Under the pieces are notes generated by a model. It was given only the letters and a program-made list of their open reading frames with translations, was not told the origin of the DNA and did no database searches. The position numbers and the translations under genes were made by a program. DNA of 64,000 nt from Flagellimonas abyssi (GTDB taxonomy: Bacteria; Bacteroidota; Bacteroidia; Flavobacteriales; Flavobacteriaceae), in the NCBI RefSeq assembly GCF_019457905.1, contig NZ_JAHZSV010000014.1, forward strand, positions 1-64,000, written 5' to 3'. Positions 26,907 through 39,334 of the stretch are shown one piece after another. How positions within the stretch are numbered: the first letter of the stretch is position 1; every line of letters starts with the position of its first letter.

Positions 26907-28673
26907 ATGAAAAAAATCAAAAAAAACCTTAAAAGAATCACGGCCATTTTGTTATTGGTCGCAGTAGCGGGATTGTACTCCTTTTCGGTGAAGGATGCAG
27001 GTCCAAAACCCAAGAAAGCACCCACGCCCCCCGTGTTCACCAAAGTAGTGTACGAGGGTAATGATCAGCTATACAATAATAATCCCTTGGAAGCAGATGA
27101 GTTTTACAATCCAATTCTTCAAGGTTGTTACCCAGACCCAGCCATAACCCGAAAGGGAGACGATTATTACTTGGTATGTTCGTCATTTGCCATGTTTCCT
27201 GGTGTGCCCATTTTTCATTCCAAGGATTTGGTCAACTGGACACAGATTGGCCATGTTTTGGACCGGGTTTCCCAGTTGGATGTCCACGATACGGGGATAA
27301 GCCAAGGGGTATATGCCCCTGGTATCACCTATAACCCCAATAATGATACATTTTATATGATTACCACTGCTTTTGCGGGTGGTTCGGGGAACATCGTAGT
27401 GAAGACCAAGGATCCGATGCAAGGGTGGAGTGATCCTTACCACCTAAAATTTAATGGGATTGACCCATCGCTGTTTTTTGATGATGATGGCAAAGCCTAT
27501 GTGGTGCACAATGATGCTCCGGACAGAGGCAAGGAACTCTATAATGGCCATAGGGTCATCAAAATATGGGAATACGATGTGGAAAAGGACCAGATTATTG
27601 AAGGAACCGATAAGATCATTGTGGATGGTGGTGTGGACATTTCTGAAAAGCCCATTTGGATTGAAGCACCACATTTGTACAAAAAAGATGGCAAATATTA
27701 CCTGATGTGCGCCGAAGGCGGCACCGGTGGATGGCATAGCGAAGTGATTTTTATGAGTGACAGTCCCAAAGGCCCTTTTGTGCCCGCTCCGAGCAATCCC
27801 ATCCTTACCCAGCGCTATTTTCCAAAGGAAAGGGAGAACAAAGTGGATTGGGCGGGCCATGCCGACTTAGTTTTGGGTCCGGATGACAAATATTATGGTG
27901 TTTTTCTGGCGGTTCGGCCCAATGAGGAAAACCGCGTGAACACAGGGAGGGAAACCTTTATTTTACCTGTGGATTGGTCGGGCACTTATCCTGTTTTCGA
28001 AAATGGATTGATCCCAATGGAACCAAAACTAAAAATGCCCGAAGGCGTAGAGAACAAAATGGGGCAAGAAGGATTCTTTCCCAACGGAAACTTCACCTAT
28101 ACCGAGGATTTCTCATCAGAAAAATTAGATTACCGTTGGATAGGGCTCAGGGGGCCACGGGAAGCCTTTATGGAACAAACCAAGAATGGTTTGGAAATTA
28201 CGCCCTTTGAAACCAATATCAAGGAAGTAAAGCCTACATCCACATTGTTCTACAGGCAACAGCACAGAACATTTTCATTCACAACAATCCTAAACTACAA
28301 GCCAAAATCTGAAAAAGATTTGGCGGGAGTGGTCGCCTTACAGAATGAAGGATCCAATTATGTCTTTGGATTGACCAAAAAGGACAATGACTATTATCTC
28401 GTACTGGAAAAAAACAAATGGCCCAGAAGACAGGGTGAAATCATCTCAGAGGTTTTGGCAAGCACTAAAATTGATTTGTCAGGGCCCATTGAATTAAAAA
28501 TAGCTGCTGAAGGTGACAAGTATACGTTCAGTTTTTCCACTGATGGAAGCTCTTTTGAGAACTTGAGCGGCACAGTTTCTGGTGACATCCTCTCCACCGA
28601 TGTGGCAGGAGGTTTTACCGGTGCTCTTTTGGGACTTTATGCCACCAAGGCAAATGACATAGTACCGGAATAA
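26907..28673 (+). CDS. GH43 arabinofuranosidase / beta-xylosidase with C-terminal beta-sandwich
   Basis: A 588-residue exported glycosidase. The five-bladed propeller shows the inverting triad: Asp77 (GCYPDPAIT), Asp186 (GIDPSLFF) and Glu253 (IEAPHLYKKDGKYY). SSFAMFPGVPIFHSKDLVNW is typical of xylosidase/arabinofuranosidase subfamilies. The C-terminal domain from about residue 400 (LDYRWIGLRGPRE) is the XynB-type beta-sandwich that closes the active site in such enzymes. A Pro/Lys-rich linker follows the signal-anchor-like N-terminus (KRITAILLLVAVAGLYSF). It likely trims arabinose or xylose from oligosaccharides in the periplasm; the subfamily was not assigned. Confidence 0.9.
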   Translation: MKKIKKNLKRITAILLLVAVAGLYSFSVKDAGPKPKKAPTPPVFTKVVYEGNDQLYNNNPLEADEFYNPILQGCYPDPAITRKGDDYYLVCSSFAMFPGVPIFHSKDLVNWTQIGHVLDRVSQLDVHDTGISQGVYAPGITYNPNNDTFYMITTAFAGGSGNIVVKTKDPMQGWSDPYHLKFNGIDPSLFFDDDGKAYVVHNDAPDRGKELYNGHRVIKIWEYDVEKDQIIEGTDKIIVDGGVDISEKPIWIEAPHLYKKDGKYYLMCAEGGTGGWHSEVIFMSDSPKGPFVPAPSNPILTQRYFPKERENKVDWAGHADLVLGPDDKYYGVFLAVRPNEENRVNTGRETFILPVDWSGTYPVFENGLIPMEPKLKMPEGVENKMGQEGFFPNGNFTYTEDFSSEKLDYRWIGLRGPREAFMEQTKNGLEITPFETNIKEVKPTSTLFYRQQHRTFSFTTILNYKPKSEKDLAGVVALQNEGSNYVFGLTKKDNDYYLVLEKNKWPRRQGEIISEVLASTKIDLSGPIELKIAAEGDKYTFSFSTDGSSFENLSGTVSGDILSTDVAGGFTGALLGLYATKANDIVPE

Positions 28674-28697
28674 CATAATCCATCAGAAAAAATGTAA

Positions 28698-31412
<2,715 letters not shown>

Positions 31413-31476
31413 TAAGTCCAAACAAGAATTCATTAAAACGGCTATTATTGAAAAAACCACTAAAAATTAAAATGTT

Positions 31477-33408
31477 ATGAATGGTATTTCTTATCGTCTT
31501 AAAGTTGCTTCCACGTTATTTCTATTTATTTTAATTGGTGGTTGCAATTCCTCTTCCAAACCCAAATGGGAAAAGCGAAACAGCGAATTAATTGAAGAAT
31601 ACGGGCTCACTGTCAGGGAACTGCCTAATCTTCCTTCAAGTTCCGTGGCTCCCAATTTGGAAGTGGGAACATCCATAAATTTCCAAGATTTGGACAGTTT
31701 GCAATTGTATCCCGGGGTAACGGCCAAAATTTTTTGGGGAAATGGAAATTTAATCAGTGTATTCGACCTAGAACCCAATTCGACCATACCAAAAGAAAAC
31801 TTGCCTGCCAATAGATTTTTGATCGTAACAGAGGGTTCCATCGATTACATTGGAGAAGGCACAAAGTATAAAATGATGGCAAGGGAACGGGAAGAACCGG
31901 ATGGTACTCATAGCGGTACACCGAGAATTGATTTTATTTATCAAGACAAAGGAAGCCAAAGCGAAATTGTCGCTGGAGATACTGGGGCCAAAGTGATGGA
32001 GGTTTATAGCCCTATAAAGGTTGATTATCTAGAAAAAATGGGGATTGATGAACTTCCTTTGGAAACCAAGGAACAGACATCCAAGAATGAACCGACCATT
32101 GTACCCAATAAGGTTTATGACCTTTTCGATATTCAGTTTACGCAGCTTGCTGAGGGAATCTATACAAGATTGGTTTCCGCAGGAGACATGCAGCTAAGTT
32201 TTGTTTCTGCCGATCCCAATACCCAATCAAAAGCGCATATTCATCCGGAAGAACAAATCACTATTCTGTTGAGAGGAACCCTAAAGCAAACCGTTCTGGA
32301 CCAAGAGATGGAATTAGAACCTCACGATATAGTCCTTGTTCCAGGAAACGTGGTGCATTCCGGTACAGCAGGTGAATTGGGCTTTGATGCACTTGATGTT
32401 TTTTGGCCCGTTCGGGAAGATTATCTGAACAAGCAACAAGCGGCACTTGAGCGATATCACGAAATTATCCCAAAGGACGCCAAGCCCGAATTGGTGATCG
32501 ATGGTTCAAAAACAGAACCTACACTTACCTTTAGCGAAGGTCCCAAGTGGATGGATGGGAAACTCTATTTTTCCAACATGTACTTTGACCAAAACTGGAA
32601 CGCCGACCCAAAAAAGAGTTCCATTGTGGCACTGGACCCTGATGGAACGTACCAAAATATTACGGAAGGGAAAATGCAGGCGAACGGATTGTATCCCTAT
32701 AAGAATGGCAATTTATTGGTCTGTGATATGATTGGTCACCGGGTGGTGGAAATGACCACGTCCGGGAAAGTGGTCCAAGTCATTGCCGAAACCTATAATG
32801 GCAAGCCCATAGACGGCCCCAACGATATTATCACCGATACCAAGGGCGGTATCTATTTTACGGATCCCCAATTTACCATGGACGCTGAAAAATATCAGCC
32901 CGGAAGAGCTGTTTACTATGTTTCCCCTGAAAAAGAAGTGACCCGCTTGGTGGAACCCAATGAATTTGCAATGCCCAATGGGATTTTATTAAATCCTGAC
33001 GGAAAAACGCTCTACATCAACAATTGTTATGATGACGAATCTTGGTATCCCGTAGACAGTTCAAAGGAAAATTTTGTTTGGGCCTATGATGTGAACGATG
33101 ATGGTACTATTTCAAACGGTCGGAAATTTGCCGAACTGCGTTTGACCGGAAATGTGCTAGACCGTAAAGGCAAGTCTTCTAGTGCGGACGGAATGGCCAT
33201 TGATACCATGGGAAATATTTATGTGGCCACCTATTTTGGAGTCCAGATTTTTGATTCTAAAGGCTCCTTTGTCGGCATGATTAATCTACCATCATTTCCA
33301 GTGAGTTTAGGCTTTGGGGATGAGGATATGAAAACTCTCTATATTGTGAGTTATGACAAAGTGTACAAGATTCGAACCAACAGAAAAGGGTATGTCAATT
33401 ATCTCTAA
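31477..33408 (+). CDS. lipoprotein fusion of two cupin domains and an SMP-30/gluconolactonase propeller
   Basis: A 643-residue lipoprotein (lipobox LIGGC, Cys23). Residues about 70-190 form a degenerate cupin without metal ligands. Residues about 215-320 form a cupin with His254, His256, Gln260 and His294 (AHIHPEEQ ... VVHSG), like KdgF-type cupins. Residues about 340-640 form an SMP-30/lactonase six-bladed propeller with metal ligands Glu354 (SEGPKW), Asn501 (MPNGIL) and Asp571 (SADGMAID). SMP-30 enzymes open aldonolactones, so this fits the second step after periplasmic sugar oxidation. The cupin may handle anomer or ring forms of the same compound (inference). Last gene of the rightward operon; convergent with the bicupin gene, 21 bases apart. 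Confidence 0.85.
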   Translation: MNGISYRLKVASTLFLFILIGGCNSSSKPKWEKRNSELIEEYGLTVRELPNLPSSSVAPNLEVGTSINFQDLDSLQLYPGVTAKIFWGNGNLISVFDLEPNSTIPKENLPANRFLIVTEGSIDYIGEGTKYKMMAREREEPDGTHSGTPRIDFIYQDKGSQSEIVAGDTGAKVMEVYSPIKVDYLEKMGIDELPLETKEQTSKNEPTIVPNKVYDLFDIQFTQLAEGIYTRLVSAGDMQLSFVSADPNTQSKAHIHPEEQITILLRGTLKQTVLDQEMELEPHDIVLVPGNVVHSGTAGELGFDALDVFWPVREDYLNKQQAALERYHEIIPKDAKPELVIDGSKTEPTLTFSEGPKWMDGKLYFSNMYFDQNWNADPKKSSIVALDPDGTYQNITEGKMQANGLYPYKNGNLLVCDMIGHRVVEMTTSGKVVQVIAETYNGKPIDGPNDIITDTKGGIYFTDPQFTMDAEKYQPGRAVYYVSPEKEVTRLVEPNEFAMPNGILLNPDGKTLYINNCYDDESWYPVDSSKENFVWAYDVNDDGTISNGRKFAELRLTGNVLDRKGKSSSADGMAIDTMGNIYVATYFGVQIFDSKGSFVGMINLPSFPVSLGFGDEDMKTLYIVSYDKVYKIRTNRKGYVNYL

Positions 33409-33429
33409 AAAAAGTGTCAATGATAATAT

Positions 33430-34644
33430 CTAATTCTGCACATCGTCGCCCATAACATCATATCCGCGCCATTTGAATTCCTTGGCAAGTCCTGAAGCGG
33501 CAGGCCAAGCGATTTGGTGTTGATCACTTGCCACCCATTTTCTCCTGTTTTCCTCCGTATCAAAAGATATTTGGATCTGATAGTTATACGTAGTAGGCTC
33601 TGCCTGTATTTCCTTGGCCAAATCATCTGGAAAAAGTCGAAGTAATTTCGAGCTGAGATACCCGTCTTGAACGACCATGGCAGGAACGTAGATGGAATAG
33701 TACATTTTTTCAAAGGCTTTGGCATTTTCCCTATCTACCACAAAATCCATTTGTAAGACCATGGCCTTGGGTGTTTCCAAAGGTCTGGCAATTGACAATC
33801 CGTTGTTCTTTGAAGCTGCAATGCTAATTATTAGAATTTCAAGATTTTCATTGCTGCTATTTGACCAAGCTATTTCTTCTCCCAAACCAGCATGGAATGA
33901 ATCATCCTTTTGAATTTTGGCCGTTGCAGAACCAACCGATACCAATCCACTCCCATTCATTATATAGTATACTTCCTCAACCCCTTCCAATTGGCGTTTT
34001 TCCGTTGTCCCCCCTGAGGGAACCACTACATGGTCCACATGGTGCCAATCTGTTCGGAATATTTCTGGATTAAAAATCCGTCTATATAAAACGCCTTTTC
34101 CCTTATAAACCTCATTGTCTTGTTTCAATTGACCTGTGTCCAATCGGGAGGACACAAATACAGGGACATCATCCTTCTTGGCCCCAACACGGTCATCACC
34201 TAGGTCAAAGGCACCTCCCTGAGCCTTTACCTCACTTACAGCAAAATTCAGCCATTTGAGGGGTTGTCCAGATGAATTATAAATTCCATGGGAATCCCCA
34301 AGTTTACAAGGAACCAAAGCTGGCCCCTTTATTTTTGATGTTCTACCATTGATGGTGAATTCAGCTTCTCCATCCAAAATGACATACATTTCTTCAATGG
34401 AATGATGAAAGTGGTGACCAATACCGGATTTAGGTTGAATAACCCCAGAATGTAGGTACAGGAAGTTGCTGACCAGATCATTTCGGCCAATCAATTGGGT
34501 AAAACCCATTTTACCGGCACCGGCATGTACACTGGATAATTCCCTATACGTCGAAGGATCATTGTAAACCACTCTTTCATTAAGGTTTTGGGCCATGCAG
34601 ATACTGGCCATCAAACAGAACAAAAAGCTGAATATTGGTTTCAT
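33430..34644 (-). CDS. exported bicupin protein with C-terminal dimeric alpha-beta-barrel-like domain
   Basis: A 404-residue protein from the ATG at 34644, chosen because it begins the signal peptide MKPIFSFLFCLMASICMAQ; an in-frame ATG at 34668 adds eight charged residues. Two cupin domains follow: the first (about 50-150) has GHHFHHSIEEMYVILDG with likely metal-binding His and Glu; the second (about 195-290) has HHVDHVVVPSGG and VEEVYYIMNGSG. The final 110 residues (MVLQMDFVVDRENAKAFEKM) resemble an antibiotic-biosynthesis-monooxygenase-type alpha-beta barrel. I do not recognise a characterised homologue. It is the last gene of the leftward operon, so a role in handling the oxidised sugars (isomerase, epimerase or binding) is possible. 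Confidence 0.7.
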   Translation of the reverse strand: MKPIFSFLFCLMASICMAQNLNERVVYNDPSTYRELSSVHAGAGKMGFTQLIGRNDLVSNFLYLHSGVIQPKSGIGHHFHHSIEEMYVILDGEAEFTINGRTSKIKGPALVPCKLGDSHGIYNSSGQPLKWLNFAVSEVKAQGGAFDLGDDRVGAKKDDVPVFVSSRLDTGQLKQDNEVYKGKGVLYRRIFNPEIFRTDWHHVDHVVVPSGGTTEKRQLEGVEEVYYIMNGSGLVSVGSATAKIQKDDSFHAGLGEEIAWSNSSNENLEILIISIAASKNNGLSIARPLETPKAMVLQMDFVVDRENAKAFEKMYYSIYVPAMVVQDGYLSSKLLRLFPDDLAKEIQAEPTTYNYQIQISFDTEENRRKWVASDQHQIAWPAASGLAKEFKWRGYDVMGDDVQN

Positions 34645-34705
34645 AATATTGTATTTGTATCGTTTCATTTTAAGTGTATAGAATTAGCCATCATTATCCT
34701 ATAAG

Positions 34706-36979
34706 TTACTTTTTGTCCGGTATTCCATAAACCACATAGCCTTTTGCAATTGCTCCCGGTTTTTTCGAGTGGTCATAACTATCTTTTCTAAAATTAGAGG
34801 TGGCATTGATCACCAAATATTGCTTGTCATCCAAAGTAAACATAATGGGTTGCGCATTGGTCTCATGGCTTAGCGTAGTTTCCCAGAGCACACTTCCATC
34901 CTCAGCATCAAAAGCATAAACCTTACCCCCTTTTGCCGTAGCAAACACAATCCCCGTAGAGGTAATGACCATACCCTTTCTCTGGGTACCATTGGGGGCT
35001 CCTTTGGTTTCATCCCCTTGCACATAAAGCGAGTCCACACCAATGGGTCGTCGCCACTTAATGGTTCCTTCATTCAGGTCATAGGCCACAATTGAGGACC
35101 AAGGTGGATCAATCAAACCGGGCCAATCCAGACCGTAATCGGTAGTGTATCGGTCTTCTGGACGTTCCACGCCTTCAGGGTAATCCTGCATTGGGGCTCC
35201 TCGCTGTGCATCTGGAGGTATAGTTACCCCACCAGAAGCCACCACAGGGCCATCTACTGGTTCTGCCTGTTGATTGCCCCGTCTAAAACTTCTGCGATCG
35301 GTATCACCCCCAATATATTGGAACAAGGCTTTCAAGGAAGCTTCATCCACATGCACCAGACCTGGCATTACCCCTTTTCCATTGATCACTGTATTCCTAA
35401 ATTCCTCATAGAACATATGATGCCCAAGATTCTTCAAGGAAGGCCCTGCCCCACCCTCCATATTTGGGCCATGACAGGCAATACACGAGGAGCTGTAAAG
35501 GGATTTGACCTTGTCCACATCATTGTCCGTAAGCTCGTTTTTTGGTGGTTCCACCTTGTTCAATCTGTAAGTGGATGCATATTCCTGGGTCATTATGTAC
35601 ATCATTCCATTACGAGGATCGGCGGCTGTGTTTCCATAATTAGCACCGCCCAAAGCTCCGGGCATCATTATGGTTTCGTATTTGTCGGAAGGCGGCACAT
35701 ATAATCCTGTTTTGGCAGAATCCAATCTTTTGAGCCAATCTTGCCGGAGACTATCCGAAAAGTAGGGATTCAAGTTTTCTTTGGTCACCTCATGTCTCGT
35801 AAAACTCGGAAGCGAAGTGATGGGTTGTGTCGGCCAAGATTCCTCCCCTTGCATTTCGCTTTTGGGAAATGGTTTTTCCTCAATGGGAAATAGTGATTTC
35901 CCAGTTACCCTATCAAATACAAAAACGAAACCATGTTTGGTGGCAATGGCCACTGCATCTATCTTCTTACCGTCTTTCTCAACCGTGAGCAGTTGTGGGG
36001 CCGGCGACAGGTCATAGTCCCAGAGATCATGGTGAACCGTTTGGTAATGCCAGAGCCTCTCCCCCGTTTTTGCATCAAGGGCCACCAACGAATTAGCAAA
36101 AAGGTTACTGCCCAACCGATCAGCGCCATAATAATCATAGGTTGGCGAACCGATGGGCAAATAGGCAATTCCACGATCCGTATCTACCGATATTTCGCTC
36201 CATACGTTAGCGCCTCCAACATACTTATAAGCATCCTTGGGCCAAGTTTCATAACCATATTCACCGGGATGGGGTATCGTATGAAAGGTCCATTCCAATT
36301 TACCAGTAACCACATTATAAGCTCTTACGTGACCTGGTGGGGAAAAATAGGCCTCCCCGGGCGCAGAGCCAAGTATCAAAAGATCATCGTAGATAACACC
36401 CGGCATCATGGGCTGTATCCTCGTTATGGATGTTGGATTCCGATCTAAACCTTCCCTAAGGTCCACATAGCCATTGTTCCCGAAATCCATAACAGATTTC
36501 CCAGTAACCGCATCAATCGCCTGAATGGAATTGTTAAGCGTGAACAGTAATCTCTTGTTCTTTTTGTCTTCACTTTCCCAATAATTGATACCTCTTCTGG
36601 TAATTCCCGGCAAATCTGTATGTATCCAAAGTTCTTTACCCGTTTTGGCATTTATGGCAATGAGGGAACTATTTTTCCCGAGAACGTACATGGTGCTGTC
36701 CACAATGATCGGGCTGAAAAAATAAAAACGGTCATCTCCTGATGGGTAGCTCCACAACAGTTGCATTTGTGCAACGTTGGACTTGGTGATACTGGGCGAC
36801 TCGAAGAACTTGGATTGGTCTGGACTACCTCCGTAGTGCGACCACATTGTGTGCTCGGCAACTTCATTTGTATGGGTCTGACATCCCGATATAGTGACCA
36901 AAATTATCAGTATAACCAAGGTAACCCAAGATGTTGGCGTGAATTTAATATTTGACATTGTTATAGATGAAAAGCCCAT
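34706..36979 (-). CDS. PQQ-dependent sugar dehydrogenase lipoprotein with internal cytochrome c domain
   Basis: A 757-residue quinoprotein of the membrane glucose dehydrogenase/pyranose dehydrogenase type. A lipobox (VTISGC, Cys33; Cys26 from the alternative ATG at 36958) anchors it. An eight-bladed propeller with tryptophan-docking-type repeats (AINAKTGKELWIH, AYNVVTGKLEWTFH) binds PQQ in this family. A cytochrome c domain is inserted near residues 485-560, with heme motif Cys499-Ile-Ala-Cys502-His503. It should oxidise an aldose at C1 to the lactone in the periplasm and pass electrons through heme to the respiratory chain. No PQQ biosynthesis genes are in the window. Its neighbours (lactonase, dehydratases) support sugar rather than alcohol as substrate. 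Confidence 0.85.
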   Translation of the reverse strand: MGFSSITMSNIKFTPTSWVTLVILIILVTISGCQTHTNEVAEHTMWSHYGGSPDQSKFFESPSITKSNVAQMQLLWSYPSGDDRFYFFSPIIVDSTMYVLGKNSSLIAINAKTGKELWIHTDLPGITRRGINYWESEDKKNKRLLFTLNNSIQAIDAVTGKSVMDFGNNGYVDLREGLDRNPTSITRIQPMMPGVIYDDLLILGSAPGEAYFSPPGHVRAYNVVTGKLEWTFHTIPHPGEYGYETWPKDAYKYVGGANVWSEISVDTDRGIAYLPIGSPTYDYYGADRLGSNLFANSLVALDAKTGERLWHYQTVHHDLWDYDLSPAPQLLTVEKDGKKIDAVAIATKHGFVFVFDRVTGKSLFPIEEKPFPKSEMQGEESWPTQPITSLPSFTRHEVTKENLNPYFSDSLRQDWLKRLDSAKTGLYVPPSDKYETIMMPGALGGANYGNTAADPRNGMMYIMTQEYASTYRLNKVEPPKNELTDNDVDKVKSLYSSSCIACHGPNMEGGAGPSLKNLGHHMFYEEFRNTVINGKGVMPGLVHVDEASLKALFQYIGGDTDRRSFRRGNQQAEPVDGPVVASGGVTIPPDAQRGAPMQDYPEGVERPEDRYTTDYGLDWPGLIDPPWSSIVAYDLNEGTIKWRRPIGVDSLYVQGDETKGAPNGTQRKGMVITSTGIVFATAKGGKVYAFDAEDGSVLWETTLSHETNAQPIMFTLDDKQYLVINATSNFRKDSYDHSKKPGAIAKGYVVYGIPDKK

Positions 36980-37046
36980 TATGCCATGCCGAAGCGTATT
37001 CTATACTTTTGGCCGGACAATGGTAGCTGTCAATATTTTTATGGGT

Positions 37047-37982
37047 TTACCAAGTTCTTTTCTTCAAAATTTCTTGAATCTGCTCTCTGGAAACAGGAAG
37101 CTCATCGATATGTTCGTTGAGCCACTTGCTAAAATCCTTTTCAATTTCATCAGACCAACGCGTATCAATCTGTCCGGCAGTGTAGGTTCCTTCTTTGATA
37201 CGTTGATGTCCGAACATATCACGTAAACGGACAACTTCGGAAACGGTAGCCACTTTTTCTGCCAAATGTGCAGGTATAAAGGTGACCACGCCCATTTTGC
37301 CCAAAACAACATCGCCGGGCATTACCGTTACAGTCCTGATCCTGGTTGGTTGATTTATTCCGACCAGCATCGTGTTCAAATCCCCTGGCGGATTATGGTG
37401 CGAGGCATCGTAACTCGTGTAGTAAGAGGTAAAACCGCCAATTTCCATGAGCCCTTCAACATCTCTGAGAGCACCGTCATAAACAATTCCATTACCTGAT
37501 TTTGCGAAAATAGCGTTGCCCACATTATCACCAATGGTGGGGCCATCCTTATCGGCACCAAATTGGTCGGCAACATACACATCCCCCTTTACCAAAATAT
37601 CCACGGGCCACGTGTTCTGCCCACGTTTGCCCTGGGCTTTTCCTCGATCATCTATAGCCTTCCACACATCGGGCCGACCTGGCATAAAGGTTGCCGTAAC
37701 AGCACGTCCCACGAGCACACTATCCGGGTTGATCATTTTCCAGCCTTCGGCAATTTGATAGCGATAGCCTTCATTCTTCATAACCGCCCAAGCTTCTTCG
37801 ACGCTGACGGATTTTATCCTTTCCAAAAGGGCGTCCGAAACTTTTGGCCTTCCATCATCAAAGCGTTCCCCTTTCCATTCCGGAGTTAAAAAAATAAGTT
37901 CTTCCTTACTGATCTGTTGACCCATCATCTGGGTTGCCAGACCAACAAGAACCATTAGGATCATATACTTTTTTCGTAACAT
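37047..37982 (-). CDS. exported RraA-like protein (putative aldolase/decarboxylase), copy 1
   Basis: A 311-residue protein with a signal peptide (to about residue 21, MMGQ). The C-terminal two thirds match the RraA fold: GDVYVADQFGADKDGPTIGDNVGNAI, then YDGALRDVEGL with Arg173-Asp174, the pair that binds the keto-acid and metal in the 4-hydroxy-4-methyl-2-oxoglutarate aldolases of this family, and PGDVVLGKMGVVTFIP. Export is unusual for RraA proteins, which are normally cytosolic and shorter (about 160-230 residues). RraA-type enzymes cleave or decarboxylate 2-keto acids; here the candidate is the product of the adjacent dehydratase (27-base gap). The reaction is inferred. Confidence 0.75.
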   Translation of the reverse strand: MLRKKYMILMVLVGLATQMMGQQISKEELIFLTPEWKGERFDDGRPKVSDALLERIKSVSVEEAWAVMKNEGYRYQIAEGWKMINPDSVLVGRAVTATFMPGRPDVWKAIDDRGKAQGKRGQNTWPVDILVKGDVYVADQFGADKDGPTIGDNVGNAIFAKSGNGIVYDGALRDVEGLMEIGGFTSYYTSYDASHHNPPGDLNTMLVGINQPTRIRTVTVMPGDVVLGKMGVVTFIPAHLAEKVATVSEVVRLRDMFGHQRIKEGTYTAGQIDTRWSDEIEKDFSKWLNEHIDELPVSREQIQEILKKRTW

Positions 37983-38009
37983 AATAGTATCTTTTTAATG
38001 AGTTATTGA

Positions 38010-39293
38010 TTATTCAAAAAATGGTATTCCCTCGGGTGCATATTTCTTCATCGCCTCTTCATTGATATCCACTCCAATACCCGGTTTGTCCGAAACTTTC
38101 ACAAAGCTGTCCTTAACCCAATCCCCTTCGTCATAGGTGACGATTTCTTTAAACATTGGATCTGTATGGAAATAGGATTGCCACTCCATTAAATGGAAGT
38201 TGGGAACCGAAGCACAAACATGGGCACAAGCCATAGCCCCCAAGAAGGAAGCCACCATATGTGGCGAAAAGGGAACGTAATATAAATTAGCCAGGTTCGC
38301 AATGCGTTGTCCTTCCCCTAAACCACCACATTTTTGAAGGTCTGGCATAATAATGTCCACTCCATTATCCAACAATTGCTTGAATCCGTGGCCCAAATAC
38401 ACATTTTCACCTGCCGAAATTGGTGTGCTGGTTTCTTCTGCCAAGGTTTTGAAGGCATCAAAATTTTCCGCGGGAATCGGTTCTTCCAACCATGTAAGGT
38501 TAAGATCCTCCACTTTCTTGGCAATGGTCTGGGCAGTTACATGATCGTAACGCCCGTGCATATCCACACAAAGGTCTATTTTTGGCCCAACCGCTTCCCT
38601 TACTGCGGCCAGTTGATCATACATTCTTATGATTTCCCCAGGACTGGCCGTCCAATTATATCGGTCATATTTATCAGGATCACTAGCGTAATCCAAATCA
38701 AATTTCAACGCATTGAAGCCCCAATTTTTGATGGCGTCCTTTGCTGCTGTGGCAAAATCATCCGGTGACGGGAAACGAACACGATAAAGGGCAGTATCAC
38801 AATATACCCTTACTTTATCACGAAATTTTCCGCCAAGCAATTGATAAACAGGCAAGTCCAAAGCTTTACCTGCCAAATCCCATAAAGCGGTCTCTATGGC
38901 AGAAAGAACGGCTACGTATGTACCCGACTGCCCGCCACCGAAATGACCTGCACGACGGATATCTTCAAATATTTTATGAACATTGAACGGACTTTGGTCC
39001 CTTAGAAAAAACCCCATCCTTTTGACCAAGTGGTAAGTTCCTGGAACGGCATCCACCCCTTCACCACAACCATAAATTCCTTGATTGGTGTGTATTTTTA
39101 CGAACAGGCCACTACCACGGCGAATAAAGCCACATTTAACATCCGTGATTTTCAAATCTGATGGTGCGGATAATTTTGGATTTTTATCTATTGCTTTTTG
39201 ATATTCTGAACCATATGTTGCTGATGACACCATTCCCAATCCTGCACTGGCCATGATTGATTTGGATATAAAAGATCTTCTTGAATTTTTCAT
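38010..39293 (-). CDS. Tat-signal enolase-superfamily sugar-acid dehydratase, copy 1
   Basis: A 427-residue member of the mandelate racemase/muconate lactonizing enzyme group. The N-terminus MKNSRRSFISKSIMASAG is a twin-arginine signal, so the folded enzyme should be exported. The capping domain leads to a TIM barrel with Lys197-x-Asp199 (LKFDLD), metal ligands Asp244 (VDMHGR), Glu270 or Glu271 (WLEEP) and Glu296 (SAGEN), and His345 (SPHMV), the layout of acid-sugar dehydratases such as galactonate dehydratase. Predicted reaction: aldonate to 2-keto-3-deoxy-aldonate plus water. It lies between the transporter and RraA copy 1. The stereochemistry of the substrate cannot be read. Confidence 0.85.
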   Translation of the reverse strand: MKNSRRSFISKSIMASAGLGMVSSATYGSEYQKAIDKNPKLSAPSDLKITDVKCGFIRRGSGLFVKIHTNQGIYGCGEGVDAVPGTYHLVKRMGFFLRDQSPFNVHKIFEDIRRAGHFGGGQSGTYVAVLSAIETALWDLAGKALDLPVYQLLGGKFRDKVRVYCDTALYRVRFPSPDDFATAAKDAIKNWGFNALKFDLDYASDPDKYDRYNWTASPGEIIRMYDQLAAVREAVGPKIDLCVDMHGRYDHVTAQTIAKKVEDLNLTWLEEPIPAENFDAFKTLAEETSTPISAGENVYLGHGFKQLLDNGVDIIMPDLQKCGGLGEGQRIANLANLYYVPFSPHMVASFLGAMACAHVCASVPNFHLMEWQSYFHTDPMFKEIVTYDEGDWVKDSFVKVSDKPGIGVDINEEAMKKYAPEGIPFFE

Positions 39294-39334
39294 ATTTGGT
39301 TGCTTTTTGACTTAAGAGATAATTATTATAATTT

